Shown: positions 1 through 7,311 of the stretch, one piece after another
How positions within the stretch are numbered: the first letter of the stretch is position 1
How the letters are laid out: each line of letters begins with the position of its first letter
NCBI RefSeq assembly: GCF_009763255.1
Contig: NZ_WSJB01000021.1
Location: forward strand, 1 to 64,000
Direction of reading: 5' to 3'
DNA length: 64,000 nucleotides
From: Bordetella sp. 02P26C-1
GTDB lineage: Bacteria; Pseudomonadota; Gammaproteobacteria; Burkholderiales; Burkholderiaceae_B
Position numbers and translations under genes: made by a program
Notes under the pieces: model-generated
Told to the model about the DNA's origin: nothing
The model's input: only the letters and a program-made list of their open reading frames with translations
The model's database searches: none

Positions 1-695
1 GGGCTACGCTGGGCTTGGTAGCGCGGCGGGGGGAGGCTTTGCGTGAATTGGCGGATTCCTTGCCAGGCGAGCATCGGTGTTATGCGCTGGATGTGCGTGA
101 CCGCGCGGCATTGCACGCGGCGGCGGAGGATTTTCTGGCGGCGAATGGCGGCCGGGTGGATGTGGTGATCGCCAGTGCGGGGATCAGTGCGGGCACGTTG
201 ACGGAACATGTCGAAGATTTCGAGGTGTTCAAAGCGATCGTGGATACGAATCTGCTGGCGACGGTGGCGACGTTCGAGCCGTTCATTGGGGCGATGAAGC
301 AGGCGCGTAGTGGGCGATTGGTGGGGATTGCGAGCGTGGCGGGAATCCGAGGGCTGCCGGGGGCGGGGGCTTATAGCTCGTCCAAGGCGGCGGTGATCGC
401 GTATTGCGAGAGCTTGCGGTTGGAGATGGCCACGGCCGGGGTCCGAGTGGTGACGATTGCGCCGGGGTATATACGGACGGCGATGACGGAGAAGAATCCG
501 TATTCGATGCCGTTCTTGATGGATGCCGATGCGTTTGCGGCGCGGGCTCAGGTGGCGATTGAACGGGGGACGTCTTATACGGTGATCCCGTGGCAGATGG
601 GGGTGGTGGCGCGGTTGATGCGGTTGTTGCCTAACTGGGTGTATGACTTGGCGGCTCGAGGGGCGCCGCGTAAGCCTCGGGTGGGGCAGAGGTGA
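1..695 (+). CDS. SDR family NAD(P)-dependent oxidoreductase, 5' truncated by window edge
   Basis: This is the 3' part of a short-chain dehydrogenase/reductase. The frame is open from base 3 and already reads ATLGLVARR, the end of the second Rossmann strand, so the nucleotide-binding glycine motif and true start lie upstream. A TTG at 15 is only an in-frame codon. The SDR core is visible: a DVRD segment, IASAG (NNAG position), VDTNLL, the catalytic Ser in GIASVAG, and the Tyr-x3-Lys pair in YSSSKAA, followed by IAPGYIRTAM. About 231 residues are present. The substrate cannot be told. The gene ends with TGA at 693-695 and no linked gene follows. Confidence 0.9.
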   Translation, partial: ATLGLVARRGEALRELADSLPGEHRCYALDVRDRAALHAAAEDFLAANGGRVDVVIASAGISAGTLTEHVEDFEVFKAIVDTNLLATVATFEPFIGAMKQARSGRLVGIASVAGIRGLPGAGAYSSSKAAVIAYCESLRLEMATAGVRVVTIAPGYIRTAMTEKNPYSMPFLMDADAFAARAQVAIERGTSYTVIPWQMGVVARLMRLLPNWVYDLAARGAPRKPRVGQR

Positions 696-734
696 TTAGG
701 GCGGTGTTGGAGCCGTGGGTGTCGTGCTATTGAC

Positions 735-867
735 GTCCCGGCCGTTGGCCTGAGGGGCACACCGGCCCTGTTGCAGCGGCTCGGCCCACGAGCAGGGGCC
801 TCGGTCGCCTGCGGCGACTTCCCGCCGCTCAACGGGCCAGTGTGCCCCTCAGGCCAACGGCCGGGAC
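735..867. repeat. Large imperfect inverted repeat (33-bp arms)
   Basis: Arms 735-767 and 835-867 are reverse complements over 33 bp with one mismatch. They flank a 67-bp GC-rich spacer that can itself pair in part. The arms contain CCGTTGGCCTGAGGGGCACA. The element lies in the 262-bp gap between the SDR gene and the vapB-like gene and has no T-run, so it is not an ordinary terminator. I found no second copy in this window. A repeated extragenic palindrome-type element is possible. Confidence 0.75.
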
Positions 868-957
868 TGCGGTGGTGGCAGGCGGGGGCTGGTGGGCTTG
901 TTGTTTGGCATCAATTGTTGAATTTGGTGTTGGAGAATGCAGCGATAGGAGGGTGGT

Positions 958-1167
958 ATGCGGGTCACGGTGAATTTGGACAGCGAGCTGATCGCAAAGG
1001 CGCGCGACTTTTCCGGCATTCAGGATGTGTCGGCTTTGCTTCAGCAGGCATTAAAGCGAATGGTCGAGATGGAAGCGTCGCGTCGGTTGGCGCGGATGGG
1101 CGCAGCGTGCCCTGACCTCACTCACACTAGACGGCGTCAGGCCGTGCCCGGCGATGATATTGGTTAA
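958..1167 (+). CDS. VapB-like type II antitoxin, orphan
   Basis: A 69-residue protein resembling the VapB/DUF2191 antitoxins. It has an N-terminal ribbon-helix-helix-like segment beginning MRVTVNLDSELIAKA, then a short helix (VSALLQQALKRMVEME) and an ARRLARMG-type stretch (here ASRRLARMG). Such antitoxins normally bind a PIN-domain VapC ribonuclease and repress their own operon. Here no toxin follows: a terminator begins 2 bases after the stop. The C-terminal tail (TRRRQAVPGDDIG) is short. A GGAGG-like site at 949-954 sits just before the ATG. It may be a solitary remnant or an antitoxin acting in trans. Confidence 0.65.
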   Translation: MRVTVNLDSELIAKARDFSGIQDVSALLQQALKRMVEMEASRRLARMGAACPDLTHTRRRQAVPGDDIG

Positions 1168-1169
1168 GC

Positions 1170-1194
1170 AAACGGCACCTTGAGGTGCCGTTTT
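1170..1194. terminator. Bidirectional intrinsic terminator
   Basis: Eleven-base arms, AAACGGCACCT and AGGTGCCGTTT, flank a 3-base TTG-side loop and are followed by TTTT on the plus strand, with a matching A-run on the other side. It closes the vapB-like gene (+) and can serve the histidine phosphatase operon (-). Confidence 0.85.
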
Positions 1195-1256
1195 CACACA
1201 GCGTTACTGCGAGCGCGCATCGCTTCCGCGTAAGCAGGCACCCTTGGTATTCGCCT

Positions 1257-1895
1257 TCAGGGCACGATATCGCTGGTCGATTCGGCCTCCAGGTGCGACA
1301 CGTCGCCCCAATCCAGAACCTGCCATTTACGACCCTCGACGGCGATTCGGTTGATGCTGGCGTTCAGTAACGGCACGGGGCGATGGGCGTCTAGCGCGAC
1401 GCCATTGGCGTGGCGCCAGATGATGTCGAGCACGCCGCCGTGGGTGACGGCCAGGACGCGTTCGTTTTCGTGACGTTGGGCGAGGTCGTTGACGGTAGCC
1501 AGCACGCGGGATTGAAACTGGCCTAGGGATTCGCCGCCTTCGATCGGGCGATTGGGGTCGCGGCTGCGGCGGGCGGCGGCGGCTTCGGGGGCGAGTTCGT
1601 CGATGCGGCCGAGATCCAGGCCTTCGAGGATGCCGTAGCAGCGTTCGCGCAGGCCGGGCTCGGTGCGGATGCGCAGCTCGAGAGCCGTAGAAATGGGTTC
1701 GGCGGTGGTATGAGCGCGTTGGAGATCGCTGCTATAGAGTGCGTCGAACTTCGTGTCCAGGGTCGCGATGCGGGCGGCGAGTTGGGCGGCTTGGTCGACG
1801 CCGGCGTCGTTCAGTGCGATGTCTTTCCAGCCTTGCAGGCGGCCTTCGCGGTTCCAGGCGGTTTCGCCGTGGCGGATAAACCAGATTTCTGTCAT
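1257..1895 (-). CDS. Histidine phosphatase family protein (phosphoglycerate mutase-like)
   Basis: 212 residues of the phosphoglycerate mutase-like histidine phosphatase superfamily. The phosphorylated His sits in FIRHGET near the N terminus, and the second catalytic His is in the VTHGG segment at about residue 155. The GILEGL segment supplies the conserved acidic residue. The chosen ATG at 1893-1895 overlaps the TGA of the upstream LysR gene as ATGA, implying translational coupling; longer upstream frames would run inside the LysR gene. Substrates in this family range from phosphoglycerate to phospho-sugars and nucleotides. Its place as last gene of an ABC importer operon suggests it may dephosphorylate the imported compound or a derivative (inference). 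Confidence 0.88.
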   Translation of the reverse strand: MTEIWFIRHGETAWNREGRLQGWKDIALNDAGVDQAAQLAARIATLDTKFDALYSSDLQRAHTTAEPISTALELRIRTEPGLRERCYGILEGLDLGRIDELAPEAAAARRSRDPNRPIEGGESLGQFQSRVLATVNDLAQRHENERVLAVTHGGVLDIIWRHANGVALDAHRPVPLLNASINRIAVEGRKWQVLDWGDVSHLEAESTSDIVP

Positions 1896-2809
1896 GCCAA
1901 TGCTTGGTGAGGGTGGGGGTCGGCGCGGCGCGCTTTCCAGATGTTTTGCATGAGAGAGCTTAACGCGACTAGCACGGGTTCGCTGGCGCGTTCGTTGGAA
2001 ATCATGAATCCAAGGATGGCGTCCGCGCGTGCCTGGCCCCAGACGATGAAATCGCCAGCGGCCGCACCGGCCATCGCGATTTCTTCGCGGATAAGGGCGC
2101 AGCCCGCGCCGGCTCGGACAAGGGCGTTCAGGTTCGCTTGGTCGTCGTGTTGCATGACGACGCGGGGTGCGAGGCCGTGGCGTTCGAACATGTCGCGTAG
2201 CAGCAGGTGCGTATGGCACCCGGCGGGGCCGTCGAGCCAGGGGAGTTGAGCGACGTCGCGCCAGCCCCCGCGTTTTAGCGCGGTGGCCAGGCCCGCGGGC
2301 ATGGCGATGCGGTAGCGGACGCTGCGCAAGGGCAGCCAGTGTGTGCCGCGCGGCGGATTGACCACGATGGTCAGCGCGGCGTGCAGGCGGCCGGTGCTGA
2401 CGGTTTCGTGCAGTTGTAGGGCCGATAGGGTGACGGTTTTCAGCTCGATCAGTGGCAGTTGGTCCCGTACCGCGGCGGCGAGTTCGCCGAGCCTGAGGAA
2501 ATCGGGTTGCTCGCTGGGAATGCCCAGCTCCACGATGCCGTGCAAGCTACCTTGCAAGTGTTGGGCCTCGGCTTTGAGCTGCGCACCGAGCAAGAGCAGC
2601 GATTCGGCGGTCGGTAGCAGGGCTTCGCCGGCCTTGGCCAAGGCCAGCCGGCCGCCCGTGCGATCAAAGAGCGCGACGCCCAGGCTTTGTTCTAGCGCCT
2701 TGATTTGCGCGGTGACGGCAGGCTGGGTGATGGATAGTGCGTCCGCGGCCTTGGTCAGGTTGCCCAACCGGGCAACCGTGACGAAGGCGCGAATTTGATA
2801 AATTTCCAT
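1892..2809 (-). CDS. LysR family transcriptional regulator
   Basis: 305 residues. The N-terminal winged helix-turn-helix is typical (MEIYQIRAFVTVARLGNLTKAADAL, with ITQPAVTAQIKALEQSLG as recognition region, split here for length). A LysR substrate-binding domain covers about residues 90-295. It starts 8 bp after the stop of the ABC ATPase gene and overlaps the phosphatase gene by 4 bp. It therefore appears to be co-transcribed with the genes it probably controls, instead of being divergent as is usual for LysR genes. It may regulate the promoter upstream of the binding-protein gene. The ligand is unknown. Confidence 0.92.
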   Translation of the reverse strand: MEIYQIRAFVTVARLGNLTKAADALSITQPAVTAQIKALEQSLGVALFDRTGGRLALAKAGEALLPTAESLLLLGAQLKAEAQHLQGSLHGIVELGIPSEQPDFLRLGELAAAVRDQLPLIELKTVTLSALQLHETVSTGRLHAALTIVVNPPRGTHWLPLRSVRYRIAMPAGLATALKRGGWRDVAQLPWLDGPAGCHTHLLLRDMFERHGLAPRVVMQHDDQANLNALVRAGAGCALIREEIAMAGAAAGDFIVWGQARADAILGFMISNERASEPVLVALSSLMQNIWKARRADPHPHQALA

Positions 2810-2817
2810 GTCGGCAA

Positions 2818-3903
2818 TTATGCCGGCAGCAAACGTATCTGCGATGGCTCCAAACCGATGGATACAGGGGCGCCCACGGGGAACGGGGACAGTCCTGCTA
2901 AATGGGACTGATCCGCGGTCACCCGATGCTCGCCGACCTGGACTTGGTAACGCGTGAATTCACCCAGGAATTCGCTGGCTTCAACCACGCCGGGCAGCCA
3001 AACGTAACGCGCGTCGCCCAGGCCGTCGGCCATGTCGATATGGACGGTATGCGGCCGGAAACTGGCGGCGAGCCGTTCGCCCGCAGGGGGCTCGCTGACC
3101 AGCGGTAATTGCAGATCGCCGACACCGGCGACATTGAGCACGACGTTGCTGCTGCTGCGCTCGCGCACGGTGCCTTCCAGTACATTCATCGTGCCGACGA
3201 AGTTCGCGACGAAACGGTTGACCGGGTAATCGAACAGGGTGGTGGGCGCGCCTATCTGCTGGACTACGCCGTGGTCCATGACCGCCATGCGATCGGCCGT
3301 GGTCATTGCTTCTTCCTGGTCGTGCGTGACGAAAATCGTGGTGATGCCCAGGCGACGTTGCAGGCTAAGCAGGTCCTGGCGCATTTGCACGCGCAGCTTT
3401 TTATCGAGGTTGGACAAGGGCTCATCGAGCAGCAGCACTTGCGGCTCGATGACGATGGTGCGTGCCAGCGCAACGCGTTGCTGCTGGCCGCCCGACAATT
3501 GATTGGGCCGGCGGTTGGCATACTGGGACAGGCCTACCAGGTCGAGCGCGGCTTCGACCTTGTCGCGGATCTCAGCGCGGGGCAGCCGGCGTTCAACCAG
3601 ACCGAAGGCGACGTTGTCCCACACAGTCATGTGCGGCCACAGCGCGTAGTTCTGAAACACCATGCCGATATTGCGACCCCAAGGCGGCGTGCCGCTGATG
3701 TCTTTGCCGTCCACCAGCAGTTGCCCGTGGCTGTGCTGATTGAAGCCGGCAATCAGGCGTAGCAAGGTCGATTTGCCCGAGCCCGAGGGGCCCAGCAGCG
3801 CAAAAAATTCGCCGGGTTCGATGTAGATGTTGATGTCTTTCAGCACCTCGGTCTTGCCATAGGAGAGCCGGACGTTGCGGCATTCGACGCTGACTTTTTT
3901 CAT
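2818..3903 (-). CDS. ABC transporter ATP-binding protein (PotA/FbpC type)
   Basis: 361-residue ATPase of a binding-protein-dependent importer. Walker A GPSGSGKST is at residues 38-46, the signature LSGGQQQR at about 136-143, and Walker B LLLDEP directly after, followed by the H-loop in FVTHDQEEA. A C-terminal TOBE-like regulatory region follows from about residue 240. This architecture is shared by iron(III), putrescine, thiamine and phosphonate importers. Its ATG overlaps the permease TGA as ATGA. Which solute it carries cannot be read from the ATPase. Confidence 0.93.
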   Translation of the reverse strand: MKKVSVECRNVRLSYGKTEVLKDINIYIEPGEFFALLGPSGSGKSTLLRLIAGFNQHSHGQLLVDGKDISGTPPWGRNIGMVFQNYALWPHMTVWDNVAFGLVERRLPRAEIRDKVEAALDLVGLSQYANRRPNQLSGGQQQRVALARTIVIEPQVLLLDEPLSNLDKKLRVQMRQDLLSLQRRLGITTIFVTHDQEEAMTTADRMAVMDHGVVQQIGAPTTLFDYPVNRFVANFVGTMNVLEGTVRERSSSNVVLNVAGVGDLQLPLVSEPPAGERLAASFRPHTVHIDMADGLGDARYVWLPGVVEASEFLGEFTRYQVQVGEHRVTADQSHLAGLSPFPVGAPVSIGLEPSQIRLLPA

Positions 3904-5609
3904 TCTGTTCCCTCGTTGCGTGCGGGTCGCTGGCGCGCAGAGGCGCGTTCGACCAGCAGGTGCGAAATGTATGTACCGATACCGACAGCGACCACGGCGA
4001 GTACCCCCAGGGCCGCGCCCGGGCCGCGTCCGGCCGCGCTTTGCATGTAGAGATAAATGCCGTAGCTCATGGGCGCCTGACTGTCACGCGTGACCAGCAT
4101 GATGGTGGCCGAGAGCTCCACGGCTGCGGTGACAAAGCTCGTGACGAATCCCGCCAGCATGCCTCCAGCCATCAGCGGCACCACGACGCGCCGGATAGTG
4201 CGCAGGCGGTTCGCGCCCAGCGATTCGGCGGCTTCCTCCAACGACACATTGATCTGCTGCAAGGCGGCCACGCACGAGCGCAACGCATACGGCAGTCGCC
4301 GCACGGAGTACGCGATCATGATCAATAGCCACGACGAGGTGATCAGCGTGCCCGTCAGCGGGAATTCCCAGCCGCGGAAGGTACGCAGCATGCCTATGGC
4401 CAACACGATGCCGGGGATGGCGAGCGCGGCCGATGCGAGAAAATCCAGCCATTGCCGCGCCGGTAGCCGCGTGCGCAGCATCAGATACGCGATCGCCGTA
4501 CCCAAGATCACGTCCACGCCAGCCGCCAATCCGCAATACAACAGCGTATTGGTGATCATGCCGTGCGAATCGCTGAACACGGCAGCGTAATGTTCCAGCG
4601 TAAAGCCATCGGGCAGCGGCGCGTAACTCCATACGGTGGCCAGCGACAGCAACAGCACGCCGATGTGGGGCGACAACACCAACAACAGCACCAGCGTGAT
4701 CCAGCCATAGGCGAGCACGCTTTCGGCCGGCTTGAGCCGCCGTTTTTGAATGGAGCTGCCGCCTTTTTGCAGCGTGGAGTAGTCCTTGCCCTTGAGCACC
4801 CGTGCCGATAACCATAACGCGAGTATCGAGAAGCCAATCATGATGACGCTGATCACATATCCCAGAGGATCTTCCAGGCCCACTTGGGTGATGCGCAGAT
4901 ACGCTTGCGGCGCCAGCATGTTGGTCGTGCCCAGTACTAGCGGCGTGCCGAGGTCATCGAAGACTTTGACGAAGACCAACGATGTGCCCGCGACGTAGCC
5001 TGGCAGGGCCAGTGGGAAAATAATGCGGCGAAATAGCCTGAAACCCCGTGAGCCCAGGTTAAACGCCGCCTCTTCCATGGAGCCGTCGATATTCCTCAGC
5101 GCCACCACCAGGTTCATCAGGATGAACGGGAAGTAGTGAATCGATTCGACGAAAATCACACCATTGAGGCCTTCCATGAACGGCAGTGTGAAATCGAACC
5201 AGTCAGACAATAAGAGGTTCACGCTGCCGGAGCGGCCGAATATCAATTGCATGGCCACCGCACCCACGAAGGGCGGCATGATCAGTGGCAGTACCCCTAA
5301 GGTCTGAATAATGAGCGCGCCTCGGAATTCGAAGCGCACGGTGAAATAAGCCAGCGGAATGGCGATCAGCGAAGCAATCAGTGCTGACCATCCCGCGACA
5401 TAAAGACTATTGAAAAAGGCCTCCTGCATCAGAGGCTGGGCGAAAAACGCCCCAAAGTGGCCTAAGGTAAAACTCCCGTCCGCATTGACAAAGGCGCTAT
5501 AGAAAACGGTGCCAACCGGGACGATTAAGAAGAGTCCAAGAAAGGCCAGCACCAATAGCGCGGTCAATAGCGGTCCCGCCGGCAGGCGCGAGCGGCTCGC
5601 AAAGGTCAT
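3900..5609 (-). CDS. ABC transporter permease, fused two-domain (FbpB/ThiP type)
   Basis: 569 residues with about twelve hydrophobic segments, made of two binding-protein-dependent permease domains in one chain. Each half has an EAA loop (EEAAFNLGSRG and EEAAESLGANR), where the ATPase docks. The ATG at 5609 is preceded by GGAG with about 6 bases spacing; frames further upstream lack membrane character. It forms the inner-membrane channel with the neighbouring ATPase, and the fused form fits the FbpB/ThiP group. A 10-bp hairpin lies in the 182-bp gap to the upstream binding-protein gene. Confidence 0.93.
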   Translation of the reverse strand: MTFASRSRLPAGPLLTALLVLAFLGLFLIVPVGTVFYSAFVNADGSFTLGHFGAFFAQPLMQEAFFNSLYVAGWSALIASLIAIPLAYFTVRFEFRGALIIQTLGVLPLIMPPFVGAVAMQLIFGRSGSVNLLLSDWFDFTLPFMEGLNGVIFVESIHYFPFILMNLVVALRNIDGSMEEAAFNLGSRGFRLFRRIIFPLALPGYVAGTSLVFVKVFDDLGTPLVLGTTNMLAPQAYLRITQVGLEDPLGYVISVIMIGFSILALWLSARVLKGKDYSTLQKGGSSIQKRRLKPAESVLAYGWITLVLLLVLSPHIGVLLLSLATVWSYAPLPDGFTLEHYAAVFSDSHGMITNTLLYCGLAAGVDVILGTAIAYLMLRTRLPARQWLDFLASAALAIPGIVLAIGMLRTFRGWEFPLTGTLITSSWLLIMIAYSVRRLPYALRSCVAALQQINVSLEEAAESLGANRLRTIRRVVVPLMAGGMLAGFVTSFVTAAVELSATIMLVTRDSQAPMSYGIYLYMQSAAGRGPGAALGVLAVVAVGIGTYISHLLVERASARQRPARNEGTE

Positions 5610-5703
5610 TAAATGCTCCAGAGGCCCCGCGGCGTCACGACGCGGAACGAGGAATTCAGAAAGTATTGCGCACGAGGTCCGTGGCCGCGATGACATGCGT
5701 CCG

Positions 5704-5729
5704 CGCCCACGGGGCAATGCCCGTGGGCG
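5704..5729. repeat. Strong hairpin between binding-protein and permease genes
   Basis: Perfect 10-bp arms (CGCCCACGGG and CCCGTGGGCG) around a 6-base loop, without a T-run. It lies 62 bases past the binding-protein stop and 95 bases before the permease start. Hairpins in this position of ABC operons often protect the binding-protein mRNA or lower downstream expression; that role is inferred. Confidence 0.6.
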
Positions 5730-5791
5730 TGACCGTTAATCGGCTGTCGTAGCTGCGGTGTGCGCGTGACGTCTCTACAGCAACAGCGGTG

Positions 5792-7114
5792 CTACAGGGC
5801 AGCCGCTTCGCGCGCTAGCTTGACCGCCTCTTCGTAGTTGGCGCGCGCTTTACCGCTCCATTCGCCTTCGAGTTGCGAGATTTGCTGGCTCGCGGAAGCG
5901 TCTTTCTTGTCGCGTAGGAAGATCGCCAGGAACTCGGGATCATTAACGGCCTTGGCGTCGATTAACGGCGACCATGCCAGTTTGCGGGCCTGATCGAGCA
6001 ACTCGGCGGCTTTGCCGGATTGCGCTTTGTCTCCGAGTTTTTGTTCGGCGTCGTAGATCGCCTTGGTCGCGGCCTGCAGTTCCTTCAGCCGGAAGGTGAT
6101 GGTTTGATCGAAAAGCGTTTGCACAACGTAGTAACGCTTCTGCGACAGTTCGGCATCGAAATGCACCTTGCTGCGCTCGGCCAGAACGGTGGGGTCGGGG
6201 TAGCCGTCGGGGATCTTGTCGCCCAGGTCCTTATACGGGAGTACCGGCAAGCGCGAGATCTTGGGTTCGAGCAACAGTTCCTGGCCGCGCTTGCTCAGCG
6301 TGAAGGCGATGAACTTCTTGCCTTCTTCGGTGTTCTTGGCGCCGGCAATCAATGCGATGTTGGCCGGCACGATGGCCGTTTCGGTTGGGTAGACGAATTC
6401 GACGGGGAATTTCGAGTATTTGCTCGACAGGCCAAAGAAATCGATCACCGGCCCGGCGCCGAATTGACCGTTGTTGACGCCATCGGGTACGCCAAACGAG
6501 CGTTCCGTCATTTGGCTGGCGTTGCCGGACATGCGGATCAACGTGCGCCAACCCTCGTCCCAGCCTTCGCCCTGCAAAATGGTCTCGACGGTCAGGTGCA
6601 TGGTTCCCGAGCGGGAAGGCGAGGTCATCCCGACATGACCAAACCATTCCGGAGCGAGCAGGTTTTTCCATTCCGCGGGCGGCGGCAATTTATGCGCCTT
6701 GATATAGCGGGTGTTGTACATGATGCCGTACCCCGCCAGCGCTTGTCCCAAGTACATCCCGCCGGGGGCGTTGATCGGATAGCTCCCGATCTTGTCCGGG
6801 ACTTCCGGATTGGCGACATCGGCGGCCGAGGCCAGCAGCTTGTCGCGGCCCAGGACCTCGAACGCGTCTGGTGCGCTTGCCCAGAATACCTCTGGGCGCT
6901 GGCCCTCTGGGGTTTCTTTGACGAAGGCGATGCCCGATACCGTGTTCTTGTTCAAGATTTCCAGCGTAATGCCGGGATTGGCTTTCTCGAAGGCGGACTT
7001 ATACGCCTGGGTCAGATCTTTTGGGAACGAGGTAATCACGGTCACGGTGCCAGCCAGCGCCGGGCCACACACCGCCAACAAAGCCCCCGCGAGGGCAGTG
7101 CGCATCTTGGACAT
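5792..7114 (-). CDS. ABC transporter extracellular solute-binding protein
   Basis: 440 residues with a clear Sec signal peptide (cleavage likely after ALA at residue 21). Mature sequence TVTVITSFPKDLTQAYKSAF resembles the iron(III)/phosphonate/sugar-phosphate binding protein group (COG1840-like). At 440 residues it is longer than the usual 330-350; the extra C-terminal part from about residue 330 is charged and helical. The ATG at 7114 is preceded by GGAGA with good spacing. It heads the operon binding protein - permease - ATPase - LysR - phosphatase. Its ligand is unknown. AfuA-type proteins in this group bind hexose phosphates, which would fit a phosphatase in the operon, but this is only a suggestion. 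Confidence 0.88.
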   Translation of the reverse strand: MSKMRTALAGALLAVCGPALAGTVTVITSFPKDLTQAYKSAFEKANPGITLEILNKNTVSGIAFVKETPEGQRPEVFWASAPDAFEVLGRDKLLASAADVANPEVPDKIGSYPINAPGGMYLGQALAGYGIMYNTRYIKAHKLPPPAEWKNLLAPEWFGHVGMTSPSRSGTMHLTVETILQGEGWDEGWRTLIRMSGNASQMTERSFGVPDGVNNGQFGAGPVIDFFGLSSKYSKFPVEFVYPTETAIVPANIALIAGAKNTEEGKKFIAFTLSKRGQELLLEPKISRLPVLPYKDLGDKIPDGYPDPTVLAERSKVHFDAELSQKRYYVVQTLFDQTITFRLKELQAATKAIYDAEQKLGDKAQSGKAAELLDQARKLAWSPLIDAKAVNDPEFLAIFLRDKKDASASQQISQLEGEWSGKARANYEEAVKLAREAAAL

Positions 7115-7183
7115 GTCAGTCTCCGTTGTGTTTTGAGTGTCCGCACAAAGTAGCCACGCGATCGTTGCTCGTCCAATCATAAA

Positions 7184-7204
7184 TTTTGATGTGGGTCATC
7201 AAAA
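7184..7204. promoter_or_regulatory. Palindromic operator candidate in divergent promoter region
   Basis: Perfect 8-bp inverted repeat TTTTGATG-N5-CATCAAAA between the ABC binding-protein gene (-) and the permease gene (+). Its symmetry and AT-rich half-sites suit a dimeric repressor. The linked LysR protein is one candidate binder, although the match to a T-N11-A box is not exact. Confidence 0.5.
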
Positions 7205-7239
7205 GGAGCCCTAGACCTGTTGCCGCGGGCATCACCGGA

Positions 7240-7268
7240 TTGCCGAGACCGGCGCCCGCCCCTACACT
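7240..7268 (+). promoter_or_regulatory. Sigma-70-like promoter for nucleobase permease
   Basis: TTGCCG (7240-7245) and TACACT (7263-7268) are separated by 17 bp, upstream of the permease ATG at 7312. A start near 7275 would give a leader of about 37 bases. Found by pattern only. Confidence 0.45.
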
Positions 7269-7311
7269 TCGCCCGCCGATTAATTAATCCTGTTTCGTCA
7301 CAGGCGATTTC

